From: Hyphomicrobiaceae bacterium
GTDB lineage: Bacteria; Pseudomonadota; Alphaproteobacteria; Rhizobiales; Hyphomicrobiaceae
DNA length: 64,000 nucleotides
NCBI GenBank assembly: GCA_002919265.1
Contig: PKEY01000100.1
Coordinates: forward strand, 41,586 to 105,585
Direction: 5' to 3'
Part shown: positions 26,849-37,367 of the stretch, piece after piece
Layout of the letters: the number at the start of each line of letters is the position of its first letter
How positions within the stretch are numbered: the first letter of the stretch is position 1
Translations under genes and position numbers: made by a program
The notes under the pieces: generated by a model
Told to the model about the DNA's origin: nothing
Database searches by the model: none
The model's input: the letters and a program-made list of their open reading frames with translations, nothing else

Positions 26849-27999
26849 GTGCCGAGGGCATTGGCGATCGGTCGTTGCCACCTCCTGCGAGTCAGAAGCA
26901 CGTGCAACACGATCTGCTGCTCGCGGCGCTGCCTCATCCCATTCTGACGCTGGGCGAGGACGATCGCATCCTCTACGCGAATCCGGCTGCCGAGCAGTTC
27001 TTCTCTGTCGGCCAGGCTCGCCTCAAGCGGCACCGGTTGGCCGATCTCGTTGCCTTCGGCTGCCCGCTGGTGAGCCTTGTCGAGCAGGTGCGGCGCACGG
27101 GGGTTTCGGTCAACGAGTACGGCATCGAGGTGGTGATTCCGCGTGTCGATGACGGACCGAAGCTCGTCGATGCCTATGGCGGGCCGCTGCCTGAACAGCC
27201 CTCGCTCATCGTGCTGATGCTGCAGCAACGGACGATGGCGCAGATGATCGAGCGCCAACTGACACACAGGGCCGCCGCCCGCTCCGTTTCCGGCATGGCG
27301 GCAATGCTGGCGCACGAGATCAAAAACCCCCTGTCAGGCATTCGCGGTGCCGCGCAGCTCATCGAGCCGAACCTTAGCCCACAGGATCGGGCGCTCGCGC
27401 AGCTTATCTGCAAAGAGACAGACCGAATTCGCGATCTCGTCGACCGGATGGAGGTATTTGGAGACGAACGTCCCCTCGCGAAATCGCCGGTCAATATCCA
27501 CGACGTGCTTGATCACGTTTGCCAAATTGCGACAAGCGGGTTCGGCCGCAGCGTAAAGTTCATCGCCCGATACGACCCATCGCTCCCGCCGGTGCCGGGT
27601 AATCGCGACAAGCTCATTCAGGCTTTCCTGAACCTCGTGAAAAATGCCGTAGAGGCGATCGAGTCGGGCGGCGAAAGCGGTGGACGGATTATTCTGACGA
27701 CAGCCTTCCGCCCGGGCGTACGCCTTTCCGTGCCGGGAAGCGGCACGCGGGTGAGTCTGCCGCTGATGATCGAAATCGAGGACAACGGATCCGGGGTGCC
27801 GGATCACCTGAAGCCACATCTCTTCGATCCTTTCGTCACCACGAAGCCCAACGGCACCGGGTTGGGCCTGTCACTGGTCGCCAAGATCATCGGTGACCAC
27901 GGCGGCATCATCGAGTGCGAGTCCGAGCCGAAACGCACCATTTTCCGCGTTTTCCTGCCTCTGCAGGAGACGCATTCTCGAGCAAAGCAGGCGGGTTAA
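26845..27999 (+). CDS. ntrB: nitrogen-sensing histidine kinase NtrB
   Basis: A 384-residue cytosolic histidine kinase that, under PII control, phosphorylates or dephosphorylates NtrC. An N-terminal PAS domain (about 22-125, [20 protein letters not shown]) precedes the H-box with His157 in [11 protein letters not shown]. The catalytic ATPase part has [43 protein letters not shown]. No membrane segment. It overlaps dusB and is three bases from ntrC, so the three form one operon. Confidence 0.95.
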   Translation: MSAEGIGDRSLPPPASQKHVQHDLLLAALPHPILTLGEDDRILYANPAAEQFFSVGQARLKRHRLADLVAFGCPLVSLVEQVRRTGVSVNEYGIEVVIPRVDDGPKLVDAYGGPLPEQPSLIVLMLQQRTMAQMIERQLTHRAAARSVSGMAAMLAHEIKNPLSGIRGAAQLIEPNLSPQDRALAQLICKETDRIRDLVDRMEVFGDERPLAKSPVNIHDVLDHVCQIATSGFGRSVKFIARYDPSLPPVPGNRDKLIQAFLNLVKNAVEAIESGGESGGRIILTTAFRPGVRLSVPGSGTRVSLPLMIEIEDNGSGVPDHLKPHLFDPFVTTKPNGTGLGLSLVAKIIGDHGGIIECESEPKRTIFRVFLPLQETHSRAKQAG

Positions 28000-28002
28000 A
28001 CC

Positions 28003-29448
28003 ATGGCACGCGGCACAGTTCTCATTGCAGATGACGACAGCGCAATCCGGACGGTGCTCAATCAGGCACTGGCCCGCGCCGGATATATCCCGCGCGCTAC
28101 AGGGAATGCGGCCACGCTTTGGCGCTGGGTCAGTCAGGGAGAGGGCGACGTGGTGATCACCGACGTCGTGATGCCCGATGAGAATGCGTTCGATCTCATC
28201 CCGCGGATCAAGAAAACGCGCCCCGATTTGCCTATCATTGTGATGAGCGCCCAGAACACGCTCATGACGGCGCTTTCGGCCGCGGAGAAAGGGGCTTTCG
28301 AATATCTGCCGAAACCGTTCGATCTCACGGAGCTTGTCAGCGTCGTGGGGCGGGCGCTTTCCGAGCCGAACCGCCGTGCTGCGGTCCGCAGTGCGCCGGA
28401 ATCCGATCCTGATAATCTGCCGATTATTGGCCGCTCGCCGGCCATGCAGGAAATCTACCGCGTCATCGCCCGCCTGACGCAGACGGATCTCACCGTGATG
28501 ATCACGGGCGAGTCGGGCACCGGCAAGGAGCTCGTTGCACGTGTTCTGCATGATTACGGCCGGCGGCGCAGCGGTCCGTTCGTGGCGATCAACATGGCCG
28601 CGATTCCGCGCGAGTTGATTGAAAGCGAGCTGTTCGGCCACGAAAAGGGTGCGTTCACCGGCGCCCACACGCGCATGCCGGGCCGCTTCGAACAGGCGGA
28701 AGGCGGCACGCTTTTCCTCGACGAAATCGGCGACATGCCAATGGAAGCGCAGACGCGATTGCTGCGCGTGCTGCAGGAAGGCGAATACACGACCGTTGGC
28801 GGCCGAATTCCAATCCGCACGAATGTTCGGATTATCGCGGCGACCCACCGCGATTTGAAAAGCCAAATTCAGCAGGGGCTTTTCCGCGAAGACCTATATT
28901 ACCGGCTCAATGTCGTGCCCTTGAGATTGCCGCCATTGCGCGAGCGCCTGGGCGATATTGATGATCTCGTGCGCCATTTCCTGCGGCAGGCGGCTCGCGA
29001 AGGTTATGGGCAGAAGTCGATTGAAACGACCGCAATTGAGCGATTGAAGCGGCATACATGGCCGGGCAATGTACGTGAGCTTGAAAATCTCGTACGACGG
29101 CTCGTCGCGCTTTATCCGCAAGATACGATTACTGCCGAAATCGTCGACGCCGAATTGGAGCAGGCTTTGCCGGTTCGTTCCGACGAGCCGCAAGCGAATA
29201 CCGAAGCCTCCCTTTCGGAACTGGTCGAAGGCTATCTCGGGCGCTATTTCGCGAAATTCGGCCGCGATTTGCCGCCGCCGGGGCTTTATGATCGGATCAT
29301 TCGAGAAGTCGAGCGACCTTTGATTACCGCAGCGCTGACGGCCACTCGCGGCAATCAAATTCGTGCGGCGGAGCTTCTTGGGCTCAATCGCAATACGCTG
29401 CGCAGCCGGATCAGAGACCTTGATATCCAGCTGTTCAAGGGGCCGTGA
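28003..29448 (+). CDS. ntrC: nitrogen regulation response regulator NtrC
   Basis: A 481-residue sigma-54 activator. Receiver domain with Asp54 as phosphorylation site ([10 protein letters not shown]). The AAA+ domain carries Walker A GESGTGKE, the sigma-54 contact loop [16 protein letters not shown] and LRVLQEGEY. The C-terminal Fis-type helix-turn-helix is [21 protein letters not shown]. When phosphorylated by NtrB it activates nitrogen-assimilation genes. The usual partner kinase lies directly upstream. No clear intrinsic terminator follows. Confidence 0.96.
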   Translation: MARGTVLIADDDSAIRTVLNQALARAGYIPRATGNAATLWRWVSQGEGDVVITDVVMPDENAFDLIPRIKKTRPDLPIIVMSAQNTLMTALSAAEKGAFEYLPKPFDLTELVSVVGRALSEPNRRAAVRSAPESDPDNLPIIGRSPAMQEIYRVIARLTQTDLTVMITGESGTGKELVARVLHDYGRRRSGPFVAINMAAIPRELIESELFGHEKGAFTGAHTRMPGRFEQAEGGTLFLDEIGDMPMEAQTRLLRVLQEGEYTTVGGRIPIRTNVRIIAATHRDLKSQIQQGLFREDLYYRLNVVPLRLPPLRERLGDIDDLVRHFLRQAAREGYGQKSIETTAIERLKRHTWPGNVRELENLVRRLVALYPQDTITAEIVDAELEQALPVRSDEPQANTEASLSELVEGYLGRYFAKFGRDLPPPGLYDRIIREVERPLITAALTATRGNQIRAAELLGLNRNTLRSRIRDLDIQLFKGP

Positions 29449-29887
29449 ATTGCACTTGGCAAAGGGGGCGGGTTCGAAAAACCTTCCTTGAAATATCGGC
29501 AGATTTTATCGAATGTTCCCTGCGGCTTTCTTCGCAGACCCGCTCATTTTTTTGAGATGTTTGTCGTCATTTGAACCGCAGTTCCTCTTTGCGAAACCTG
29601 ATTCTGCAGTCTGAGCATGGACATTTCACTATCTTCCGACTTCGGGCGCCAGGGGCCTATTTGGGGCCGCTGCTGCTTCAAGTTCGTCACATAGGGTATC
29701 GCCTTTTTCATAACAGGCCCTTGTCGATCTGCGGCCTGGGCCGATGGCACAATGAGGGACCAGCCTATTAGGGCGGATGCGACTAGACCTGCGCGAGTTG
29801 TAAAAATGGATCACCGTCTGCGTCATAAGGTGGAAACTTTGAAATATTGCGCTCAGTGTACAGACGTTTCAAGCTTTCAGCGCCATT

Positions 29888-30049
29888 ATGCGTTCAACAC
29901 GAAGTGATACGTCGGCCTTATTTGTTGTCGCAATTGCCGCATTTGTCGTCGTAATTGCCGCGGAAGCGGTCAGGAATACGATAACGCGGAGCGTGTGGGC
30001 GCACCATTTTTCACCCAAAAATCTTCCGCAGGCGGAGGCGATGCCTTGA
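29888..30049 (+). CDS. possible 53-residue membrane peptide
   Basis: A small frame between ntrC and ntrY. The residues ALFVVAIAAFVVVIAAEAV form one strong membrane helix, made of two consecutive FVVxIAA heptads encoded by the 21-bp tandem repeat at 29921-29961. A basic/amphipathic tail (RNTITRSVWAHHF) follows. There is no good ribosome binding site before the ATG, which weakens the call. It is reported because the gap is otherwise unexplained and the repeat keeps frame. No function can be assigned. Confidence 0.3.
   Translation: MRSTRSDTSALFVVAIAAFVVVIAAEAVRNTITRSVWAHHFSPKNLPQAEAMP
29921..29961 (+). repeat. 21-bp direct tandem repeat
   Basis: TTTGTTGTCGCAATTGCCGC at 29921-29940 is repeated as TTTGTCGTCGTAATTGCCGC at 29942-29961, two differences in 20 bases with a one-base spacer. 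The period of 21 preserves a reading frame and lies inside the possible small membrane peptide gene. Confidence 0.8.
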
Positions 30050-30245
30050 CTTGGCCCGGGGCTGAGGGCTATCGATGTTCATGTCGCGAAAATGTCACAG
30101 TCTTGACGCTGATCTGTTGTCCAGCCGCGCCAGCGCGGCCATGAATGTGACCTGATAGCTACGTAAGCGGAGCAAAAGAGAACCAACCGAAGGCCGCGGG
30201 AGGTTCCAGCAGGGTTACGCGACAGGCCGAGGGAGATGGTTGTAG

Positions 30246-32522
30246 ATGGCGTCTGCTTTCCCCAGAAGGGACGCGCGCGACATCGTTGATGATGACCGGC
30301 TGCCGTTCCCGGAGGCGAACAAGACTGCCTTCTGGATCGGGCTCGTCATCGTCATCCTGTCGCTCGTCTCGGGGCTCGCGACCTACCTGATCCTCACCGG
30401 CCTCACGCCGATTGTGCCGCGAAACGACATCGTACTCGCGGTGCTGTTCATCAACGTCGTGCTGATCATCGCGATGTTTGCGGTGATCAGCTGGCAGGCG
30501 ATCGGCCTCTGGAAAGCGTGGCGGGACAAGGAGGCAGGCGCGCGCCTGCACGTGCGCATTGTCGCCTTGTTCAGCATCATCGCCGCCTTGCCGGCCATGC
30601 TGCTTGCCATCGGCGCCACGACAACCTTCTCGCGCTCGCTCGACAACTGGTTCTCGACGCGCACCCGCGAGATCATCGCCAATTCGTTGGACGTCGCAAA
30701 CGCCTACCTGGAAGAGCACGGCCAGGTCATCCGGACCGACATCGTCAACATGGCGAAGGATCTGGACGATGCGGCCGATGCACTGCGCGACTCGCCAGAG
30801 GAGTTCCGCACGCAGGTGATCGCACAGGCAGGCCTTCGCGATCTGCCTGCCGCATACGTCATCGATGCGCAAGGCCGACCAATTATCAGCGCGATCGAGG
30901 ACGACCGCCTGCCATACGTTCCGCCACCTCCGTCGGTGATTGCGCAAGCGGAAGCAGGGCTGGTGCCGCTGCTGATGCCCTCTGACAGCTATCGAGTAGC
31001 GGCAGTTGCAAAGCTCAACCGCTATCCCGGCTCCTACCTCTACGTTCTTCGCGGCGTCAGCCCGAAGGTGATGGGGCACCTGCGCCGGACGCAGGCGGGT
31101 GTCGCTGAGTACGAGGAACTCCGCAAACGCCGTGGTGGGCTGAAGATCGCGCACGGGCTCATGTACTTCATGATCTCGATGACGGCCCTGCTGGCGGCAA
31201 TCTGGGCCGGTCTCTGGTTTGCAGGCCAGTTCGTAGCGCCGATCCGGCGCCTGATCGCGGCGGCACAAATGGTTTCCCGCGGTAACCTCGACATTCAGCT
31301 GCCGGTCCGGCGCGGCGAGGGTGATTTGCGGCGGCTGTCCGCTACCTTCAACGACATGACGGCAGAGCTCAAGAACCAGCGTGATGCGCTCGTTTCCGCG
31401 AATGAGCAGCTGCTCGAGCGCCGCCGGTTCATCGAAGCAGTGCTGACTGGCGTGTCTGCTGGTGTCCTCGGCCTCGACCGTGATGGATGCATCCGGCTGG
31501 CCAACCGTTCCGCCGAAAAACTGATTGGCGTCGAAGCCGACGAGTTGATCGGTAAGTCGCTTGAGGAAGCCATTCCTGAAATCGGTGCCCTGCTGAAAGA
31601 AGGCGAGGACCGGCTCACCTACCGCATGCAGCATCAGGTGAAGCTCATCAACAAGAACGGGGACGAGCGCATCTTCGCCGTCCGCTTCACCCGCGAGGTG
31701 GACAGCGGGGAAGAGCAGGGGACCGTCGTGACCTTCGACGACATCACCGAGCTCGTCTCCGCGCAGCGCACGGCGGCCTGGGCCGATGTCGCCCGCCGAA
31801 TTGCGCACGAGATCAAGAACCCGCTCACCCCGATCATCCTGTCGGCTGAACGTATTCGCCGGAAATACGGAAAGGTAATCACGGAAGATCGGGACACCTT
31901 CGACAAACTGACGGCCACGATCGAGCGTCAGGCGGGCGACATCAAGAGCATGGTGGATGAGTTCGCCTCATTCGCCCGCGTGCCGAAGCCGACCATGGAG
32001 GCCGGCGACCTGCGCGATGCCGTTCAAGAACCGGTCATCCTTTTCCGCGAAAGCCATCCGCACATCACCTACGAGCTGCAATTGCCGGATGAGCCGCTCG
32101 TGTGCCTGTTCGATCGGCGTCTCATCACACAGGCGGTGACGAATCTCGTGAAAAACGCCACCGAGGCCGTGGAGTCTGCCGCGGAAAATCCGGAATCGGA
32201 CGATTGGAAAGGCCGGATCGAGACGGTGCTGCGCACGGTCGACGATCAGATCGAGATCGAGGTCATCGACAACGGCATTGGCCTGCCGAAACAGAACCGG
32301 TCGCGACTGTTCGAGCCTTATGTCACCAACAAAGGTTCCAAAGGCACCGGTCTTGGCCTTGCGATTGTCCAGAAGATCGTGGAACAGCACAGCGGTGCGC
32401 TGACCGCGGAGGATGCCCCGCCTGGTCCGCAGCGCAGCCGCGGTGCGCTTTTCCGCATCACGCTTCCAATACGAACCGAGTCCGCGAGCAAGTCAGATGC
32501 CAAGCCTGAAGCCGCCGAGTGA
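30246..32522 (+). CDS. ntrY: membrane histidine kinase NtrY
   Basis: A 758-residue sensor kinase of the NtrYX system, which in alphaproteobacteria links nitrogen, redox and envelope signals. Helices at about 28-48, 60-82 and 110-132 enclose a periplasmic region ending at a helix near 298-325. HAMP (from about 330), PAS (MEAVLTGVSAGVLGLDRDG-like, near 398) and the H-box with His521 in [13 protein letters not shown] follow. The ATPase motifs are LVKNATEAVESA, VIDNGIGLP and KGTGLGLAI. Start ATG behind GAGGGAGATGG. ntrX follows 45 bases later. Confidence 0.94.
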   Translation: MASAFPRRDARDIVDDDRLPFPEANKTAFWIGLVIVILSLVSGLATYLILTGLTPIVPRNDIVLAVLFINVVLIIAMFAVISWQAIGLWKAWRDKEAGARLHVRIVALFSIIAALPAMLLAIGATTTFSRSLDNWFSTRTREIIANSLDVANAYLEEHGQVIRTDIVNMAKDLDDAADALRDSPEEFRTQVIAQAGLRDLPAAYVIDAQGRPIISAIEDDRLPYVPPPPSVIAQAEAGLVPLLMPSDSYRVAAVAKLNRYPGSYLYVLRGVSPKVMGHLRRTQAGVAEYEELRKRRGGLKIAHGLMYFMISMTALLAAIWAGLWFAGQFVAPIRRLIAAAQMVSRGNLDIQLPVRRGEGDLRRLSATFNDMTAELKNQRDALVSANEQLLERRRFIEAVLTGVSAGVLGLDRDGCIRLANRSAEKLIGVEADELIGKSLEEAIPEIGALLKEGEDRLTYRMQHQVKLINKNGDERIFAVRFTREVDSGEEQGTVVTFDDITELVSAQRTAAWADVARRIAHEIKNPLTPIILSAERIRRKYGKVITEDRDTFDKLTATIERQAGDIKSMVDEFASFARVPKPTMEAGDLRDAVQEPVILFRESHPHITYELQLPDEPLVCLFDRRLITQAVTNLVKNATEAVESAAENPESDDWKGRIETVLRTVDDQIEIEVIDNGIGLPKQNRSRLFEPYVTNKGSKGTGLGLAIVQKIVEQHSGALTAEDAPPGPQRSRGALFRITLPIRTESASKSDAKPEAAE

Positions 32523-32567
32523 GGCGCTTCGGGCAGAAGCAAAGCCGCCGAAGGAAGGGAGTGACCG

Positions 32568-33968
32568 ATGGCCGCTGACATCCTGGTTGTCGACGACGAA
32601 GCCGATATTCGTGAGCTCGTGTCGGGGATCCTGGAGGATGAAGGGCACCGCTGCCGGTTGGCGCGGGATAGCGACGAGGCATTACGCGCCATCGAGGAAC
32701 GCAAGCCCCATCTGGTCATCCTCGACATCTGGCTGCAGGGGAGTCGGCTCGACGGCTTGGAGGTGCTGTCGATCATCAAGCGGGTGCACCCCGATTTGCC
32801 GGTCGTCATAATCTCAGGTCACGGGAACATCGAGACGGCCGTTACGGCCATCAAGCGCGGCGCCTACGACTACATCGAAAAGCCGTTCAAGGCAGATCGC
32901 CTGATTTTGGTCACGATGCGCGCGCTCGAGGCCTACAGCCTGCGCCGCGAGGTGAAGCACCTGAAGGAGCGGTCGGTTGTGAGCGCTGAAATGATCGGGC
33001 GCTCGTCGGCTATGAATCAGCTCCGTAATCAGATCGAGAAGGTGGCGCCGACGAACAGCCGCGTGTTGATCCGCGGCGCACCGGGATCCGGCAAGGAACT
33101 TGCGGCGCGCGTGCTGCACGCGAAGTCCCATCGCGCCGACGGGCCATTCGTTGTGCTCAATGCGGCCGCGATGGTGCCCGAGCGCGTCGAGGAAGAGCTG
33201 TTCGGCATCGAGGATCGCACGGGCGGGCCGCGCAAGGTCGGCGCTCTCGAAGAGGCGCACGGCGGCACGCTTTACATCGACGAGGTGGCGGACATGCCGC
33301 TCGAGACGCAGGGCAAGATCCTGCGCGTGCTCGTGGAGCAGAAGTTCCTGCGCCTAGGCGGCACCCAGAAGGTCTCGGTCGACGTTCGCATCATCTCGTC
33401 GACGAGCCGCGACCTCGAACGCGAGATGGCCGAGGGTCGCTTCCGCGAGGACCTCTACCACAGGCTCAACGTCGTGCCGCTACGGGTACCGAGCCTTGCG
33501 GAGCGCCGCGATGACATTCCGGAGCTCGTTCATTACTTCGTGAAGCAGATTTCCGAGACCTCTGGCCTCGCTCCGCGCAAGATCGGCGAGGACGCCATTG
33601 CCGTGCTGCAGGCTCACGATTGGCCGGGCAATGTGCGCGAGCTCAGGAACAACATCGAGCGCCTGATGATTCTGTGCGGCGGCGATCCCGATGCAGTCAT
33701 CACCGCCGACATGCTGCCGGAGGAAATCGGCTCGAACGTTCCGCTGCCCGTCAACGGCGGCGCCGAGCATCTGATGTCGTTGCCGCTGCGGGAAGCGCGT
33801 GAGATTTTCGAGCGCGAATACCTGCTCGCGCAAATCAACCGCTTTGGCGGAAATATCTCGCGTACCGCGGAGTTTGTCGGTATGGAGCGCTCCGCGCTGC
33901 ACCGGAAGTTGCGTGCGCTCGGCGTGAACTCGGAACATCGCTCAAGCCTGGCGGCAGGTCAAAACTAG
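32568..33968 (+). CDS. ntrX: response regulator NtrX
   Basis: A 466-residue partner of NtrY. Receiver domain with Asp53 (LVILDIWLQGS), then an AAA+ domain with a Walker A of GAPGSGKE and LYIDEVADMP, and a Fis-type helix-turn-helix (GNISRTAEFVGMERSALHRK). Where NtrC has GAFTGA, this protein reads ELFGIEDRTGGPRKVGALEE, so the sigma-54 contact loop is missing. That is known for alphaproteobacterial NtrX and suggests it does not act as a standard sigma-54 activator. Start ATG follows GGAAGGGAGTG. Confidence 0.94.
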   Translation: MAADILVVDDEADIRELVSGILEDEGHRCRLARDSDEALRAIEERKPHLVILDIWLQGSRLDGLEVLSIIKRVHPDLPVVIISGHGNIETAVTAIKRGAYDYIEKPFKADRLILVTMRALEAYSLRREVKHLKERSVVSAEMIGRSSAMNQLRNQIEKVAPTNSRVLIRGAPGSGKELAARVLHAKSHRADGPFVVLNAAAMVPERVEEELFGIEDRTGGPRKVGALEEAHGGTLYIDEVADMPLETQGKILRVLVEQKFLRLGGTQKVSVDVRIISSTSRDLEREMAEGRFREDLYHRLNVVPLRVPSLAERRDDIPELVHYFVKQISETSGLAPRKIGEDAIAVLQAHDWPGNVRELRNNIERLMILCGGDPDAVITADMLPEEIGSNVPLPVNGGAEHLMSLPLREAREIFEREYLLAQINRFGGNISRTAEFVGMERSALHRKLRALGVNSEHRSSLAAGQN

Positions 33969-34059
33969 TACATCGGTGCACGCGTTCTTCTGATTGCGTT
34001 GGGCTCGCGGCATGCTGCGGGCCCAAGTGCGTTGGTGGGCTTACGAAGGCTTTACGCGA

Positions 34060-35436
34060 ATGAAAGTCATCATCTGCGGTGCGGGGCAGGTTGGCTTCGG
34101 CATCGCTGAGCGGCTCGCGGCCGAGGGCAACGATGTCTCACTGATCGACGTCAACCCCGCTCTCGTGGAGCGCGCCAACGACGTGCTGGACGTGCGGGCA
34201 ACGGTTGGCAACGGCGCTCACCCCGATGTGCTGGAGCGCGCCGGAGCGCGCGAGGCAGACATGTTGATCGCGGTGACGCTGGCCGACGAAGTCAACATGG
34301 TCGCGTGCCAAGTCGCGCACAGCCTGTTCGCCATTCCGACCAAGATCGCCCGGGTTCGCAGCCAGTCCTACCTCGCAAAGGAATATGCCGGCCTCTTCTC
34401 CCGGGACTCGATGGCCATCGACTTCGTCATCTCGCCGGAGATCGAGGTCGGCAACATGGTGCTGCGTCGGCTTCGGCTGCCGGGCGCCTTCGAGACGCTC
34501 AGCTTCGCCGATGACCGGGTGCTCGCAGTCGGGATCAACTGTGGCGAGGATTGCCCGGTGGTGGACACGCCGATCCGGCAGCTCAGCGAGCTTTTCCCCG
34601 ACCTCCCCGCAGTGATCGTGGCCATCGTACGGCGGGGGAAGTTGTTCCTCCCGCACCAGAACGACCAACTTGAAGCGGGTGACGACGTTTACGTCGTGGC
34701 CCCCGCGGACCAAATCGCGCGGACGCTAAAGATCTTCGGCCACGAGGAGCAGGTGGCGCGGCGGGTCGTCATCGCGGGCGGAGGAAATATCGGGCTGTAC
34801 GTCGCGCGGGCCCTCGACAATCGCGATCAGGCGGTACGAGCGAAGCTCATTGAGGCGAATCGGGCACGAGCGATCCAAATCGCAGACGAGCTCGACCGCA
34901 CGGTGGTGCTGCATGGCAGCGCCTTGTCCGAGGAGCTGCTGCGCGAAGCCGAGGTTCACCAGGCCGACACGATGGTGGCACTCACCAACGACGATCAGGT
35001 GAACATCCTGGCATCAGCTCTCGCGAAACATCTGGGTTGCAGGCGCACGCTCTGCCTAATCAACAGCCCCGGATACACCTCGATGGTGCGGTCCTTCGGC
35101 ATTGACGCTCAGGTGAACCCGAGGGCGATCACGCTTTCGCGCATCCTCCAATTCGTGCGACGCGGGCGAATCAGGAGCGTTCATTCCATACAGGACGGTG
35201 CCGGCGAGCTGATCGAGGCGGAGGCCATCGAAACGGCTCCCATCATCGGTAAGCCGTTGAAGGAGCTTGCAATTGCCGAAGGTGTCCGGTTTGGCGCCAT
35301 CGTGCGCAACGGCCAGGTCTTCGCACCGAAAGGAACGACGGAGCTGGAACCCAAGGACAGGGCAATTCTGTTTGTGCGTTCGGACTACGTGCGTCAGGTC
35401 GAGCAATTGTTCCGGGTCAGCCCCGAGTACTTCTGA
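34060..35436 (+). CDS. trkA: Trk system potassium uptake protein TrkA
   Basis: The 458-residue cytosolic NAD-binding subunit that gates TrkH/TrkG potassium channels. It has two tandem RCK units: the first starts KVIICGAGQVGFGIAERLA, the second RRVVIAGGGNIGLYVARAL (near residue 233), each followed by a TrkA-C domain. The ATG at 34060 gives the canonical N-terminus; the frame is open 22 codons further upstream without a better site. trkA commonly follows ntrX in alphaproteobacteria. The channel subunit is not in the window. Confidence 0.94.
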   Translation: MKVIICGAGQVGFGIAERLAAEGNDVSLIDVNPALVERANDVLDVRATVGNGAHPDVLERAGAREADMLIAVTLADEVNMVACQVAHSLFAIPTKIARVRSQSYLAKEYAGLFSRDSMAIDFVISPEIEVGNMVLRRLRLPGAFETLSFADDRVLAVGINCGEDCPVVDTPIRQLSELFPDLPAVIVAIVRRGKLFLPHQNDQLEAGDDVYVVAPADQIARTLKIFGHEEQVARRVVIAGGGNIGLYVARALDNRDQAVRAKLIEANRARAIQIADELDRTVVLHGSALSEELLREAEVHQADTMVALTNDDQVNILASALAKHLGCRRTLCLINSPGYTSMVRSFGIDAQVNPRAITLSRILQFVRRGRIRSVHSIQDGAGELIEAEAIETAPIIGKPLKELAIAEGVRFGAIVRNGQVFAPKGTTELEPKDRAILFVRSDYVRQVEQLFRVSPEYF

Positions 35437-35636
35437 TATTGCAATGCATCAAAATATTGCGTCGCTTGTTGCGCCTGCTAAAAGGCGACTGTGTGTGCTT
35501 CGGGACCCAAGACTCGGACCGAGAAAGTCTCGAGGTTCATCAGGGTGCTGCTTCCGCCGCGAGTTTCAGGTAAGGTAATTGGCGGTGGACGGAGCGCCAC
35601 CGAGAAAGAAAACTGAACAATAACGGATAAGAAAAA

Positions 35637-35888
35637 ATGGCTGAGCGATCACAAAGCCTCCAGGACACCTTCCTCAACTACGTCCGCAAGAACAAAACCC
35701 CGCTGACGATCTTCCTCGTAAATGGCGTGAAGCTTCAGGGGATCGTGACCTGGTTTGATAATTTCTGCGTGCTCCTGCGGCGCGATGGGCACTCGCAACT
35801 GGTTTACAAGCACGCCATATCGACCATCATGCCAGGACAGCCGATCAACCTGATGGAACAGGATGCGGCTGAAGCGCAGCAAGGGTAG
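35637..35888 (+). CDS. hfq: RNA chaperone Hfq
   Basis: An 83-residue Sm-like hexamer subunit that pairs small RNAs with mRNAs. The Sm1 motif [20 protein letters not shown] and the Sm2 motif [10 protein letters not shown] are intact. The C-terminal tail is short, as in other alphaproteobacteria. A 200-base leader separates it from trkA and probably contains its own promoter. hflX follows with an overlapping or adjoining start. Confidence 0.96.
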   Translation: MAERSQSLQDTFLNYVRKNKTPLTIFLVNGVKLQGIVTWFDNFCVLLRRDGHSQLVYKHAISTIMPGQPINLMEQDAAEAQQG

Positions 35889-37320
35889 GCGTTCCATTAG
35901 CCGCGCACACGAGTCCAGAAGGAGAAGACGCCAAGACGTCACCACTGAGGCTGGGCGGAGATCGACTGCCCGGGCGATCGTTTTGGTGCCCGTGTTACAG
36001 ACGGGTGGAGCCGGCCGTGAAGGTAAACGGTTCGGCAATCAGAGTGTGCGCGGCGCATCGCTCCATTCTCCGGAAGATCGCCTCACAGAAGCGGTTGGCT
36101 TGGCAGAAGCCATCGACCTCGAAGTGGTGGCCAAGCTGATCGTCCCCGTCGCACGCCCGCAGCCCGCGACGTTGTTCGGTTCCGGCAAGGTCGAGGAGCT
36201 GAAGGAGCTGGTTGCGCGGGAAGAGGCGGGGCTCGTTGTCATCGACCACGCCGTCAGCCCCATTCAGCAGCGCAACCTTGAGAGAGCCTGGAACACGAAG
36301 GTTCTAGACCGCACCGGCCTCATTCTTGAAATCTTCGGCAAGAGGGCGCGAACGCGAGAGGGCCGCCTGCAGGTCGAGCTTGCCCATTTGACTTACCAGA
36401 AGAGCCGGCTGGTTCGGACGTGGACCCACCTTGAACGTCAGCGCGGCGGTTACGGCTTCCTTGGCGGCCCGGGCGAAACGCAGATCGAGACGGACCGCCG
36501 CCTCATCCAGGAGCGTATCGACGCCATCCGCAAGGAGCTGGATACGGTGGTGCGCACGCGCGAGCTGCATCGTTCCGGGCGCCGCCGCGTGCCTTATCCG
36601 CTCGTCGCCATCGTCGGCTACACGAACGCCGGCAAGTCCACGCTCTTCAACAAGCTAACGGGAGCGGGCGTCGTTGCCATGGACCAGGTGTTCGCGACGC
36701 TCGATCCAACAATGCGCGAGCTGCGCCTGCCGAGCGGTCGGCGGATCATTTTGTCTGACACCGTCGGGTTCATCTCGGATTTGCCGACCACGCTCGTCGC
36801 TGCGTTCCGTGCCACGCTCGAGGAGGTGGTAGAGGCGAACCTCATCCTGCACGTCCGCGATATCAGCCATCCGGAAGCGCAGGCCCAGCGCGAGGACGTC
36901 GAGAGTGTCCTTGCCGAGCTTGGGATCGACGCGAACCAGCCGGACGGAAGGATTCTGGAGGTATGGAACAAGATCGATCTCGTCCCGCCGGAACGGCTAG
37001 AAGAGCTTCAGCATGCGTCCCGGCGGGCCCCACACGCACCCCTATTGGTTTCCGCCACAGAGGCAATCGGCCTGGACGAGCTTCTGCAGGCGATTGATCG
37101 GGAGCTTGGCAGAGCGGATGAGGAGCTGACGCTGACCGTACCCGCGACCGCGGGCGGCATGCTGGCGTGGCTGCACGAGAACGCGCAGGTCCTATCGCAG
37201 GAGACGCTAGATTCCGGCGAGATCATCTGCCATGTCCGCATCGCCCGCGAAAAGAGGGGGCGTCTCTTCAGCCGACTGCACAAGTATGGCCTGTCGATAA
37301 CGGCCCGCGCCGCGAGTTGA
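35863..37320 (+). CDS. hflX: GTPase HflX
   Basis: A ribosome-associated GTPase that rescues stalled or heat-damaged ribosomes. The HflX N-terminal domain ([38 protein letters not shown]) is followed by GTPase motifs [19 protein letters not shown] and NKID. From the ATG at 35863 it has 485 residues and overlaps hfq by 26 bases. That adds a basic, poorly conserved stretch of about 25 residues. A much better ribosome binding site (AGAAGGAGAAG near 35918) sits before codon GTC in TEAGRRST, where no ATG, GTG or TTG is in frame. The exact start is therefore open. Confidence 0.93.
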   Translation: MRLKRSKGRRSISRAHESRRRRRQDVTTEAGRRSTARAIVLVPVLQTGGAGREGKRFGNQSVRGASLHSPEDRLTEAVGLAEAIDLEVVAKLIVPVARPQPATLFGSGKVEELKELVAREEAGLVVIDHAVSPIQQRNLERAWNTKVLDRTGLILEIFGKRARTREGRLQVELAHLTYQKSRLVRTWTHLERQRGGYGFLGGPGETQIETDRRLIQERIDAIRKELDTVVRTRELHRSGRRRVPYPLVAIVGYTNAGKSTLFNKLTGAGVVAMDQVFATLDPTMRELRLPSGRRIILSDTVGFISDLPTTLVAAFRATLEEVVEANLILHVRDISHPEAQAQREDVESVLAELGIDANQPDGRILEVWNKIDLVPPERLEELQHASRRAPHAPLLVSATEAIGLDELLQAIDRELGRADEELTLTVPATAGGMLAWLHENAQVLSQETLDSGEIICHVRIAREKRGRLFSRLHKYGLSITARAAS

Positions 37321-37367
37321 CGCCGCTGTTGGGCGCTGAAGGCGCAACTTCGGTGACGTTCAAGCCG

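Larger units (their letters stand above)
29449..30245. other. 797-base gap between ntrC and ntrY
   Basis: Unusually long for this otherwise compact cluster. It contains a short A/T-rich stretch with CTCATTTTTTTGAG near 29556-29569, an imperfect inverted repeat GAAACTTTGAAA (29833-29844) / TTTCAAGCTTTC (29867-29878), a possible 53-codon gene with a 21-bp tandem repeat (29888-30049), and TTGACT at 30046-30051 that could be a -35 element for ntrYX. On the minus strand a 55-codon frame from 29711 is possible but not convincing. Confidence 0.45.

Noticed and set aside
29544..29711. Minus-strand 55-codon frame starting MKKAIPYVTN in the ntrC-ntrY gap
   Set aside because: Basic start but only a weak ribosome binding site, no domain or helix pattern; not enough to call a gene.
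30159..31808. Minus-strand open frame of 549 codons opposite ntrY
   Set aside because: It is antisense to the clearly coding ntrY, has no recognisable domain and reads as the usual shadow frame in high-GC DNA.
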